Shown one piece after another: positions 32,772 to 43,600 of a stretch of 64,000 nucleotides of DNA. This DNA is from Phaeodactylum tricornutum CCAP 1055/1. Its lineage: Eukaryota; Bacillariophyta; Bacillariophyceae; Surirellales; Neidiaceae. The notes beneath the pieces are model-generated. The model was given only the letters and a program-made list of their open reading frames with translations, did not search any database and was not told the DNA's origin. Both the position numbers and the translations under genes were made by a program. Numbering within the stretch: position 1 is the stretch's first letter; each line of letters opens with the position of its first letter. The DNA lies in NCBI RefSeq assembly GCF_000150955.2, contig NC_011678.1, forward strand, positions 912,486 through 976,485, given 5' to 3'.

Positions 32772-34238
32772 CTATCGGTCAATGCACTCAGTTATTCGGA
32801 GTAATTCGGTCTCTAGCTCAACAGCTTTGCAGGGAAATGGCTTCATTATGAAATAATTCGCGCCGGCTCCAGTAAAAGCTTGCTGTAGGTCGTTCGCGGA
32901 TAGCCCGCAGACGATGGAGTTTACTCGTCGCGAACGGAGTTCTCGAACTGTCTCAGTTCCAGTTAGCTGCCGATCGGTACTAGTCATGTATTGATCCATA
33001 AAGATTAGATCAAACGACTCACCGCAAGTAATCAGCTGGAGGACGGTCTCGCCACTAGCAGCTTCTCGGATTGACCAATCTGGAGCTATTTTGCTAATAG
33101 ATCGAGACGCAAGTTTTCGAAGGATCCTCTCGTCATCAACGATCAGCACCGAAAGTTTCGCAGGGAGTGTCCGCGTCTTCTCGATCCTTTTGTCATTGCA
33201 TTCATCCGCCGAGGCACACAAAGTTTCCAATTCTGGATTGTCCGAACCTGAACTTTCAATAGGAGGTTTGCGTAGATTGATGACAATCCGGGTACCATCC
33301 CCCCCAGCATGTCCACTGATGTAAGATTCGTCCAGAAATATTGATCCACCCATCAAATCAACGAGTTCCTTGCAAAGATTTAGACCAATCCCAGTTCCTT
33401 GACTCAAAGAATCCAAGCTCTCCTGGAAGCGGCAGAAAAGGTCTTTCCGCTTACCCATTGGAATCGACGGCCCAGAGTCTTCAACATAGATGCAAACATC
33501 ATCACCAACGCATGTAGCTCGAAGTCGTACAAACCCTTGACCGACAAACTTTGCAGCGTTGCGGCCCAAATTTAAGACCACTTGCTGTAGTCGAAGTCTG
33601 TCTGCGCACACAACTAAATTCTCGTCGCAGGCAAGAAGCACTTGAAAATTGTCACTGAAACGCTGCACCAAATCCGGCCGATCACAGACACCAGTGACAT
33701 TTCGATGAGTGAAAGACGAGTCGACGAACGGCAAAGAATTGTTTTCGAACGCTGGTCCGATCTCTTCGGGCAAAGTTTGAAAGATTTCAAGCTGATTGAC
33801 AAACTGAGCCATAGAGAAAAGAGGTAGAATCGCTTGATGGAGCTGATCGGAGAACCACTGCCCTTTTTCAGCTGCAGCGCGCAACACTTCGCTGCGAATG
33901 TCTTCTTCTTCTGAACGGGCCAGCATGAAGGTCAGAGCAAAGCCGCATGCGCACAACGAGAGGAATACAATAGTGGGAACTACCAAAGTTGCTGGACTTC
34001 TCGAGATCAGATGGATATGATGCTGCGCCCATTTCTTGGTCAGAATCCAACATCCTAAGAACGGTATCCGCGTAGATGTCCCAGAGCGTCTTACTGGGCT
34101 TGTTTCCGGACACACCTCTTTGCCGTTTTCGGTGGGTTGTGTGGTACGAGTTAAAAAAGTGGACGTTCCAATCTTGCCACAGGATGAAGTCACCGACGAG
34201 GATAATTCCGACAATGGAAGATCGCGTTGCAGTTTCAT
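32772..34238 (-). CDS. Hybrid histidine kinase lacking the phospho-acceptor domain
   Basis: Protein of 488 residues. One TM segment lies near residues 83-107 (TLVVPTIVFLSLCACGFALTF). It is followed by the start of an extracellular sensor resembling a CHASE-type domain (EKGQWFSDQLHQAILPLFSMAQFV). Directly after this, with no second TM and no H-box/DHp helices, comes an ATP-binding HATPase_c domain: N-box VVLNLGRNAAKF, G1-like VEDSGPSIP, F-box-like LFCRFQES, and G2 GTGIGLNLCKELVDLMGGS. A receiver domain follows (LSVLIVDDE, phospho-Asp in LIFMDQYM, conserved Lys in IMKPFP). The order implies loss of the middle of a standard hybrid kinase. It may be a pseudokinase or a decaying gene; the frame is intact. 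An unseen intron is the alternative. Confidence 0.72.
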   Translation of the reverse strand: MKLQRDLPLSELSSSVTSSCGKIGTSTFLTRTTQPTENGKEVCPETSPVRRSGTSTRIPFLGCWILTKKWAQHHIHLISRSPATLVVPTIVFLSLCACGFALTFMLARSEEEDIRSEVLRAAAEKGQWFSDQLHQAILPLFSMAQFVNQLEIFQTLPEEIGPAFENNSLPFVDSSFTHRNVTGVCDRPDLVQRFSDNFQVLLACDENLVVCADRLRLQQVVLNLGRNAAKFVGQGFVRLRATCVGDDVCIYVEDSGPSIPMGKRKDLFCRFQESLDSLSQGTGIGLNLCKELVDLMGGSIFLDESYISGHAGGDGTRIVINLRKPPIESSGSDNPELETLCASADECNDKRIEKTRTLPAKLSVLIVDDERILRKLASRSISKIAPDWSIREAASGETVLQLITCGESFDLIFMDQYMTSTDRQLTGTETVRELRSRRVNSIVCGLSANDLQQAFTGAGANYFIMKPFPCKAVELETELLRITECIDR

Positions 34239-35301
34239 TCGTCAAGGCCAATGTGTGCACAAAGATGGACAAGGGTTTCTCTAACTGACTGGTCTATTGG
34301 ATTCAAAAAGGCTCTTTCTCTTCGAGTGGGAGTGGAACAGGCCTACTTGTCGTATGTCAACAGTTGCGTGCATGACAAGGCTTGGGACAGAAGTCAACTT
34401 CCTCGGTTTTGCCCATTTGTTTTGCTTTGTCCTGTTGTTGGTCACGAAGACGCGAGTTGGCAGGTTGGCAGATGTCATCCCAAGCCCTTACCTTTCCCAG
34501 TGAATTTCTCTTTGCTGGCACATATTAGTTCCATTCGATCGTTTTGTTCCGCTTGGACGTAGGATTCCTGTGCGGTAGGATTACTTTTGACACTTTCATC
34601 AAAGTTAATTAACTGTGAGTTTACATTATTACGTTCAATCGAAGTCCGTCCGAAAAATTATACATATAAATAGATTTTTCGAAACGCAAGAATGGCATTT
34701 GTCTTTTATGTTTTTGTTACAATTAATGTAACTGTAAGCCTATATCTTCAAATGGAAGCTCACCAGCCGCATTTCGACAATAACCCCAGGTCGGTGTCGT
34801 ATTATTCGTGTTCGACCGCAACAGAAGTAAAATCACAGTCAACAAACAAACAAACAGTGAAAGCGAAGAAAAACAAAGAACGGAATACAACTATGCATTG
34901 ATCGGTTATGTCTTATTCATCCAAACATACGTTGTTTTCTGACGTTCACGGTACGTGACTGCTTCACAAGCTGTAGTCATTCCTTGTATGACAAGTGAAT
35001 GTGTTCGAGTGCTGGAACGCTGGGTAAACACTTGTTGCATGCTGTCGGAAAAAAATCAATCAGTCCCGGGAGACTGTCTGACAATATACTCGTCTGTCCA
35101 TCTTTCGTCAATGCGAGGAAGAATCACGGTCAACCCTTTTCCATCGCGGCTTACATAGCGAAGTAGCTCAAACCATCAACACCATCAACGGAATAACAGA
35201 AAAAGCACTTCGTCTAGCCAATAATCTCCTGTGACGCTCTGATTGTTGTTCATTGGATTCTCGATATCAGTCAGCTCTGAAGCTGTTCGCAAACGAGTGC
35301 A
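34239..35301. other. Divergent intergenic, AT-rich, with TCACAGTCA
   Basis: About 1.06 kb between the kinase and the DHAR-like gene, which are head to head. TCACAGTCA is at 34833-34841. The stretch 34600-34900 is AT-rich. I see no gene here. Confidence 0.45.
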
Positions 35302-36274
35302 ATGGATCCGCTTCGAATCGCAACCAGCCTGTTGGTCCTAACGACGGTCAGCTGGAGAACGACGATGGCCTTTCGGCCGATGTCATTCGCTTGTGGTTGG
35401 CCACTGCAGTCCACAAAGTCCGCGCTTTGCATGGTGCAAAACAGGGGTTTGGAGATCCGCAGAGAAGGAGCCACGCCAACCGGTGAGGAATGGCAGAGAA
35501 TTTCGTTGGAGTCTTCTGGTAGTCGATTGCCATTTTGTCGTCCAAAGATACTGCTTTTTTGACTTGCTTTCTCACTTCGTTGAACATTTTGTTACAGAGG
35601 GGGGAATGACGCTGTACTTAAAAGCTGCCGCGGATGGCACACTTGTTGGCGACTGCCCTTTTGCCCATTTCGTCCGTTTAGTTCTGGAGGAAAAGGGTCT
35701 ACAATACGAACTTAAACCTTGTACTGAAGATACCAAACCTGCCTGGCTGACAGAGTACTACGAGGGCAAACTGCCAGCCCTTCGACATCGAAAGGAATGC
35801 TATGTGGAATCGGATGTGATTGCTGACTATCTCGACTTCTTCTTTCCGGATCCTTCGCTCAAGGGTGGCAAAAAAGAAATGGACGAAGCCGAAGATGCAA
35901 TTTCTGGATTTTTCCCTTCCGTGGCAAAGTATTTAAAGCACATCCCGGATGGAGATGACGAAGACCAGGAAATGAAATGTTCTCTTGAGTCCGTCTTATT
36001 GAGGCTAGAGGAACATCTGCAATTGGAAAACCGAACGGGGCCATACCTCGTTGGAAACGGCGAAAAGCTGACCTTGCTCGACTGCAGCTTGTCACCCAAA
36101 TTGTATCATTTGCGAACGGGTATTGAAGCGTTCAAGGACAATGCTATTGACCTCGCCCAGAAATTTCCGGCTGTAAACGAATACCTGGACTCAATGCTTA
36201 AACGAGAGTCCTTCCAAAAAACAGTCTATGACAAGGACGTTATAATTTGGGGGTGGAGCAATACCCGAAAATAA
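35302..36274 (+). CDS. Plastid-targeted DHAR-like glutathione transferase
   Basis: GST-superfamily protein with the redox motif GDCPFAHFV of dehydroascorbate reductases and CLICs, followed by LVLEEKGLQYELKP, LPALRHRKECYVESDVI and a C-terminal all-alpha domain (LLRLEEHLQLENRTGPYLVG, LTLLDCSLSPKLYHL). The Cys near residue 80 is the expected catalytic residue; DHAR reduces dehydroascorbate with glutathione. The first exon (ATG 35302) encodes a signal peptide ending TMAFRP, an AF-P plastid junction. Two GT donors in the same phase, 35483 (gtgag) and 35519 (gtagt), can join the acceptor ending at 35597, giving about 285 or 297 residues; gtgag is the better consensus. DHAR activity is inferred from the motif. 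Confidence 0.82.
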
Positions 36275-36456
36275 AATTATTATCAGCACCCTCTTATTCT
36301 GAATGCCTGCCCTCAAGATTCAGTGTCGTTTGTAGCTTACAGTTTAGGAATATAGGTAGCTGACGTGGGAGAGGCTGTCGCCGCGGTGTATGGAATTGCT
36401 GAGTAAAAAGACGGCCCCTTTCCGGCATTGGATTAGCTTTCGCAGCCAGTTAAGTT

Positions 36457-38082
36457 CTACTGAGAACGGCCATGTTCTTCCGGCAACTGACACATGGAAG
36501 GACCCAACCGTGATCGTACGTCGTTGAAGTCAATCCTAGACGTATCAGTTCCCATGACCGGCAAGGGGAATGGAACGATACTTTTGCCGCTAATGTCCGG
36601 GTTGATTCCGATCCCTTGGATGTCGTTACCGCTGGGTGTGACGTAGCGGGCTACGGTAAGCACCAGACCCGCGCCATTCTTAAGGCCGTACACCGCTTGA
36701 ATTAAACCCTTACCGAAGGATTTGTTCCCCATGAGTACCGCGCGACAGTTGTCGTGTAAGGATCCTGCCAAGACTTCGGAAGCAGAAGCGGACATTCCGT
36801 CAATCCATACGACCATAGGGACTGTGGGATCAATTGCGAGGCGGCCTGGAGTTGTTCGAAAAGGCAACTCTACGTTGCCACTGTCGACAACGTAGGTAGC
36901 AACGCGGTTTTCGATGAACAAACTTGAAATTTCAACCGCTGACTGAAAGGCCCCGCCCGTATTCATACGCAAATCCAAAACGAAGGCATTCGCTCCGTCC
37001 GCTTTCAGATCCCGCAGAGCATCCTCCAGTCTGGCTTTGACCAGTGAATTGAACTCGGCTATGCGAATGTATCCAACTTTGGTTCCGTCGGCGCGAGTTT
37101 CGGTTATTTTGTAGCGAATGGGATCTTTGATTTCCTGGAAGAGTCGGTCCATGACGACGACACGCTCCGCTTCAATATCGTTGCTTTTGTTTTTCGGCCG
37201 GATCGTCATTGCTACTGTTTGTGCATTGGGATTGTCAGATATTTGGTCGATAATGTCAAAGGCGGTACGGCCTTGTGTTGAAACCCCGTTGACAGCCGTG
37301 ACGTAGTCACCTGTTCGGAGTCCAGCCTTGTCGGCCGCCGAACCGACGATCGGCGGTGCACCGACGATGATTTGTTTGGCCGAGTTCGGCATAAGCGTGA
37401 CCCCAACCCCAATCAAGTCAAACTTTTGAATCGCGGCGTACTGTTCCGCCGATAAAACGCGACTATACTTGTCGTTGAGGGATTTGACCATTTCGGCAAT
37501 CAGTTTCATTTCTTGGTCGGGGGTGTTGCTGTTGGCTTTGGATATTTGCATGGTATATTTGGACAGCACGGTGTCCCAATCTTGGCCGTTGAAGGTCCGG
37601 TCTATAAAGTAACGATTAACGAGTCCCCAGACTTCATTGAGGACAGATTCGGCTTGCACGCTGTTGTCTTGTGACGTAGTTGCAGCACTCGCATGCGGAA
37701 GAAGAAAAGATTGATACGGAGCAGTATCGGACGACGTTGGCAAAGAAGGCGACTGGATTGGAAGCAAAACCAAATTTCCTACCAGCAGTACGGATGCAGC
37801 CACGGATTGGAGTCGTCGCCGCCAGATTCGCAGTGCGGTAGGAGAATGCAGCTCACCGTCCGTGTGAGTTTCCATTTCAAACCCCTTGAAAGCAGCGAAC
37901 CATGGAGTAGGGTCGATCCCTGTGGTGCCCACCAAATTACTGGCAGCTGGCTGTAACGATGCTGTTGACAGCCGCGTCCAAACGGACGTCAATTTAGGAG
38001 TCCAGGCGTGGGCTGCATCATTCTCTAGGCAGAAAACGAGCACTACTCCCGTAAAACAAAAAAGACTTGACACTCGTCTCAT
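36457..38082 (-). CDS. CTPA: Carboxyl-terminal processing protease CTPA, thylakoid lumen
   Basis: Serine protease of the S41A family, 541 residues, that matures the photosystem II D1 protein by removing its C-terminal extension. The catalytic dyad is visible: Ser433 in DGMSASASEVLAG and Lys458 in GNKSFGKG, 25 residues apart as in known CtpA. A PDZ domain lies at about 215-305 (LIGVGVTL, AGLRTGDYVTAVNG). Three-part targeting is clear: a signal peptide ending AAHAWTP, a transit region, then a second hydrophobic thylakoid signal after RRR (VAASVLLVGNLVLL ... ASA). The frame opens at 38142 without ATG, so I start at ATG 38082. Single exon. It is divergent to plastid LeuB. Confidence 0.92.
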   Translation of the reverse strand: MRRVSSLFCFTGVVLVFCLENDAAHAWTPKLTSVWTRLSTASLQPAASNLVGTTGIDPTPWFAAFKGFEMETHTDGELHSPTALRIWRRRLQSVAASVLLVGNLVLLPIQSPSLPTSSDTAPYQSFLLPHASAATTSQDNSVQAESVLNEVWGLVNRYFIDRTFNGQDWDTVLSKYTMQISKANSNTPDQEMKLIAEMVKSLNDKYSRVLSAEQYAAIQKFDLIGVGVTLMPNSAKQIIVGAPPIVGSAADKAGLRTGDYVTAVNGVSTQGRTAFDIIDQISDNPNAQTVAMTIRPKNKSNDIEAERVVVMDRLFQEIKDPIRYKITETRADGTKVGYIRIAEFNSLVKARLEDALRDLKADGANAFVLDLRMNTGGAFQSAVEISSLFIENRVATYVVDSGNVELPFRTTPGRLAIDPTVPMVVWIDGMSASASEVLAGSLHDNCRAVLMGNKSFGKGLIQAVYGLKNGAGLVLTVARYVTPSGNDIQGIGINPDISGKSIVPFPLPVMGTDTSRIDFNDVRSRLGPSMCQLPEEHGRSQ

Positions 38083-38662
38083 TGCAAGGAAGCGTCGAAA
38101 GACGTGGTATAAGGATCCAGCCAAGCAAGGGTGGGATGTCAACAGATTGGTGCGGCCCGTTTCTTTCTAGTCTAGTTGGATTTCCAGATTGACTTGGGCT
38201 TTACGGTTCGATTTTTTGGTTTTCTTTGGGCACTTTCGTTTTGCCGTTGGTGTTCCGTTCGAATGCCGATGCAACTGACTGTGACTGACAAGTGCCGCAA
38301 ACGGCTCGGTGGGTATCTTTGTGGCGCCTTCCGCGTGGAATTGAACCCCTACTTTAGATAAACCCTATCGTGGAGACGTCGAGATATTTCACTATACAAA
38401 CAAGCAGAGCGAGGAAGCGGCCCTCGTGAGAGCCCCACATTTTTCCGTCAGGTGCCTCGGCGTCCCGTCAATGTCGCGCGCTCTTCGACAGAACCTGTCG
38501 ACGGCGGGTACCATTGGTATCTTGGACTGACTGTGAGTGACAAGGAGTGATCTTGTCCCTCTACGGACCTGTCGTTCTACCCATTGGACGATCCGATCCG
38601 ACGGCGGCCGCTGCTAAGTCCACATCCAACAAAAGCAACGCAAGTCAACAACAGTACAAAAC
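38083..38662. promoter_or_regulatory. Divergent promoter with two TGACTGTGA motifs
   Basis: This head-to-head region between CTPA and the isopropylmalate dehydrogenase gene holds TGACTGTGA at 38276-38284 (followed by CTGACAAG) and at 38528-38536 (followed by GTGACAAGG). The two sites share an extended match of about 15 bases and lie 194 bp and 135 bp from the flanking start codons. Confidence 0.5.
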
Positions 38663-40030
38663 ATGGGGCTCCTTACAAAGTCCCCGTTAGCTCTCATCGT
38701 TGTTTTGGGAGTCGCGTCTCTTTCCGATGCCTTTGTCCCTCAACACTCTCGGTTTGCCCGACACCCAAGCGTCAAAGATGCCGTCTCGAAAAAAGATTCT
38801 TACGACATTACCTTATTACCAGGCGACGGCATTGGTCCGGAAATTACGGAATCCACCAAAAAGGTCCTGACAGCCTTGTGTGAAAAATGTGGATTCGACA
38901 TGAACCTGAAAGTAGCCTTAATTGGCGGTGCTGCTATTGACGCCGTCAACGACCCCTTTCCACAAGAGTCTCTGGAACAGTGCCAAGCGTCCGATTCAGT
39001 ACTCTTGGCTTGCATTGGAGGATACAAGTGGGACAGTAATCCGAGAGAATTGCGCCCGGAAAGTGGACTGTTGAAAATGCGCAAAGAAATGGGGCTCTTT
39101 GCCAACCTCCGACCAGCAAAGGTTTTGCCCCAGCTGATTGACGCCTCGACCTTGAAGCGCGAAGTGGTAGAAGGCGTCGATGTCATGGTGGTGCGAGAAT
39201 TGACCGGTGATGTATACTTTGGTACTCCCAAGGGCATCGAGACGATCAATGGTACGTGCACCGCATGTTTTTCGACTACAACCGAATACTAAAAGAGGCA
39301 ACAGACTAAACATTTTCGGGTCACGATATCTCCTATTCTTTACTCTTGTATTCTCGTATTTTGAACAGGCGAACGAGTGGGATACAACAACATGATCTAT
39401 TCGGAATCGGAAATCGATCGTATCGCCCGTGTAGCTGGAGATGTCGCCAGCAAGCGCGGAAAAAAGCTGTGCAGCGTAGACAAGGCCAACGTACTAGATG
39501 TCAGTCAGCTATGGCGAGAAGTTGTGACGGACGTCATTACCAAAGATTTCCCGGATGTGGAGCTTAGTCACATGTACGTCGATAATGCCGCTATGCAGTT
39601 GATTCGATGGCCCAAGCAATTTGATACCATTGTTTGCGGCAACATTTTCGGTGACATTCTATCGGACGAAGCTTCCATGTTGGTCGGTTCCTTGGGTATG
39701 CTTCCCTCGGCCTCCATTGGTGAATCCGGGCCGGGAGTGTTTGAACCCTGCCATGGATCTGCTCCCGACATTGCTGGAGAAGACAAGGCTAACCCTCTGG
39801 CCATGATTCTGTCCGCCGCCATGATGCTCAAGTACGATTTGGACCGGCCTGATGAAGCGTTGTTGCTCGAGAACGCCGTTGAAGCCGTACTGGATCAGGG
39901 ACTCCGTACGCCGGACATCAAGCAAGAAGGTGATGGTTGCAAATTGGTGGGTTGCTCCGAGATGGGCGAGGCGGTGGCCAAGATTGTCACGGAATTGGAC
40001 GTTCCCAATAGCGCCGAAGTGAGTGTGTAA
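38663..40030 (+). CDS. LEUB: Plastid 3-isopropylmalate dehydrogenase (two exons)
   Basis: Oxidises 3-isopropylmalate in leucine synthesis, in the plastid. Protein of 416 residues from exons 38663-39251 and 39369-40030; the 117-nt GT-AG intron interrupts ING|ERVGYN in frame. A signal peptide ends [11 protein letters not shown], the AF-P plastid junction. Family marks: [75 protein letters not shown] with the catalytic Lys in DKANVL, and [13 protein letters not shown] metal-binding aspartates, then [12 protein letters not shown] for NAD binding. All active-site segments are present and length is normal for the family plus a leader. Confidence 0.95.
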
Positions 40031-40648
40031 AGTAGCGCAACGCTAATGGTAGTTCTATCTCTCTGGTGGAGGGCGTCCATAGTAACACTACTGGTATATT
40101 ACGGGTAGTTTGTCAGGCTCTGAGGCAAAGTGAGGATTCTTCTTTGGCGCGCCGACTAGTTCGAGCGCCGCGTCTTGATTCTGATAGTTTTACCTTGTAA
40201 TACTTCTGAGACAAAATATTTCCTATTCACGTCAAAGCTATTCTTTCCGATGTATAACGCTTTCCTTATAGTGGGCTTATGTCTTGAGAAGTCCCTCGAC
40301 TCCAGGAGCTCTCGATTCACAGTCATTAGTAGAAAACTGCCAGTAAATCAACCGCAGCGAAACAAGAGAATTGACGGTGGGCGGGAGCCCAACAATAAAT
40401 TTTGGTGACTGACTGTGATCGATATGTAAGGATAATCCGCGGAATTTGGAAAACCGGGTCCCTGACGAATGGCGCTTCTCTTATGTGTGCGCTTACTGTT
40501 GCGTTAGGTATCTGAGAGTGAAACCAACTTTCTCGTCGAAGCCTTCACTGTCAGCGATCTCTGCCAAGTTCCATTTGAGAGCTTGCTACCTAGAACATAC
40601 CAACTGACTGTGAGTAGCGCCTTCTCCGGGTAGAGTGTCCGTTTGACA
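40031..40648. promoter_or_regulatory. Intergenic with three TGACTGTGA-type motifs
   Basis: Spacer before the 1,663-residue gene. It carries TCACAGTCA at 40317-40325 and TGACTGTGA at 40410-40418 and 40605-40613, the highest density of this motif in the window. The last copy is 36 bases before the ATG at 40649 and so is probably near the transcription start. Confidence 0.5.
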
Positions 40649-43600
40649 ATGCCTGGAAGCAAGTTTTTGGCTTTGCAAAGGCGGAGGCAGCGTCGTCAAA
40701 GTTCGCTGGCTAGTCGCTACTTGGCCTCTGCGGAAGAGGCTGAAACTGCAGAACTGGAGAACGTGTCGTATCCAGTCTACCCACAACGACATCCGAAGCG
40801 TGGCTTAGACTCTACCACCAACGGAACACGTTCACCGAGCTCACCCAGATCCAAGTCGTCGCATGCGGCGACATCTACGAAGACACTACAAACCGAAGGA
40901 ACGGAGCCGACGCTCGATCAGAGTGGAAGTAGCTCACAGACTCTGCACTACGCCAGGGAAGAAGACGGAGAACCCTCTTTTCTCCATCGCAAGTCAATCA
41001 TACCAGGACGAAAGCGAGGATGGATGGAAAAGTTCGACCCAGGTCGGTGTCGGGCAGCAGCAACCACACTTTCGATCAAGAGCATCCGCCAGTCTTCTGC
41101 TACTTACCCACGCAAATCTACGCCGGCATCGACTTCCACTGCTCGTGGTCAGGACCCCTGCTTTCCAAACGCGTCATCGGCGTCTCCGACAGATCGATTG
41201 CAGGTTTCCGCGCTTGCGTCTGATTTGTCCGACAGTAGCAGTCTCACTTCACTGCACACTTCCGAGACTGCTCACTCACCTCGCTCCAAGCTAGAAGTTG
41301 CTCAGTATCGTCAAGAGGATGCAGACTTGGTAGACGACACATTATCGTCACGGCAGCCTTCGCATTGTTGGCAGAGTCCCGAGCAGCCCTTCTCGATCGC
41401 GAGGCGCTCTCTTGGTCGATCGCTCGATCAAGGATTGGAGCTCGTCTTCGATACGGGAAACTGGGCCCAGTGCAACGGGGTAGAGTTGGTACACGATGCG
41501 GAACGCAATAATGAACAAGTCAGAGATATTGAAGTTAAGCGATCCGAGTCGGTGTACTCGTCCGCATCGACACAAGTTGCTACAAATCGAGCCCTAGATA
41601 CGGTAGTGAAAAGGATTGGAAATTTAGGAGAACCACAAAGAGCCGCGCAACATCAAACCGGGGTAAGCGATCGTTGTGGTAGTCATTCACGAGAGTTTGT
41701 TGGAGCAGCGGTATCAACAATTGATCGAGAAAGATGCGGTGGAAGACATCCTATGCGGTATACGTTTGGGGTTTCAAGCGAAAATTCTAGAAAAATGGAA
41801 ACCACCAGCATTCTGTCATTGAGTTCCAACGATGAATCATCACACGTGAGCTCTCTACGACCGTCTGTGTTTGGTACTGGACAGGGAAAAAATTGCTCAC
41901 GAGGAATGAGACCTCCAGTTGGCTTACAGGGTGGCAAATTTGTTTGGCAAACCGAGACGGGGAGTCGGCCAGTGGATATAGACATGTCGTTGCAATCCCA
42001 TGACACACCGAGCTCTGTTGGAGTTAAAATTGATGGATACTTTTCACGTGTTTCGGTGACTTGTCCAGGCTCTAACGCGTCCCCTTCAATGCTTGCTTCC
42101 TCATTGAACCAATCTCTCCCCCCCAGTGCCAGAAAACGTTCCGGGAAAGAAAATGAGAATGGAAGAAAAGCACTCATCGAAAATATCAATGTCGCAACTC
42201 ACGAGCAGAGATATTCTGCTCTAGCAAAGTCTGAGAAGGCCCCGACCATTCTGTCTGAAAGAGTACGGGCTGCTATTTCGAGCGGTTTAAGGTCCTCTGT
42301 GTCCCCAGAAACAAAATCGTCTTATCTCGCAAGCTCCGTTCGAAATAGTTCAGAATTGGAAGGGGCGATCGTTGATGAGGTCAACATCGCTTCCTGTGCT
42401 CAGAACTACTCAAATGCAAGACGAAATGCAGCGCTTTCGCAGGATCGTCCAGTCGACATAGGTGGAGATGCGGCATGCGAAAGAAGAAAACAGAAAAATG
42501 AGGAATTTGCCAAAATCGCAAAAGAAACTTCGAGCAGCCAACCCGCAAATTCTGTAAGCGCTGTTGAAGGCTGTGCTTCCGACGTCTCATTTTGCACGAA
42601 ACTGGCAAACAAGAGCGCTCCTGTCAACCGTGATTATGCAATTAAGTCCCACCGTCCAGTGAGGATAGGACGGCGGATTCCCCGAGCTGCTGTTGCATTT
42701 TTGTCGGCTGCTACGAGGACCCAAAATACCCCAAAGGACCCCGAGACAATAGAAAATCTTCCGTACTCATGTTTAGATCAAAATGGAGAAGTAAGCCTCG
42801 ACTTTGAGGAGAGAGGTTTGGAAGAGCAAAAACCTTTCCAGAACGGAAGATATATCGACATGCGACGTCGTAAATCAACCTCCGAATCTTTTGAGAAGGG
42901 TGAGGAGAAATACATTGGTGGCAGTGAAGATGGGGTCCGAACCTTTCGCGAACGATGCGAGGCCCCTCATGGCCGAGCTCGATCTGTCAACGAAGTATCG
43001 AGAAAGCGAGCATTGTTTGAAAAGAACGCAAATATTGTATTGAAACGCACGGGCAGTGGCAATATCAAATTTAAAAAAGCTTTTGCACACTTTGAAAACG
43101 TGAAGACAACTCCATCCTTGTCAGGAAAAATACGCCGAGAGTCCACGCCCTTTTCAAATTCATACAGCAATACTGCATCCGACAATAAAGCATACGCAGA
43201 ATCCTGGAGCGTTTCAGTTACAGATCGAATCAAGCTACTCAATTCGAGACATGTAACTTCAAGAGAACCTCAATGGCCTGAGCACCAAGGTCCTATGTGC
43301 AGCAGGTTCCATTTAAAAACGAGATCCGGCAAAGCAGATAGATTTTATGTGTTACATGCCGCCGCTGAAAGTTCTGACGACCTTAATGCCCGTCGTTGGC
43401 TCACAACAAATGAGCATGCAAGTGAACGGAATGACGGAACTTTTTCTCCGGAGCTGAAATTGCCTATTTCCGGAACAAGCAATGATCCGAGGATGCAGCC
43501 TGATTTCTTTTCTTGGACTCTGTCACCAGCTTCCACTTGTTTATCGACCGACTGCCAACCACCAGACACTCTCTCTGAATCACGTAAGATATCAGGTGAC

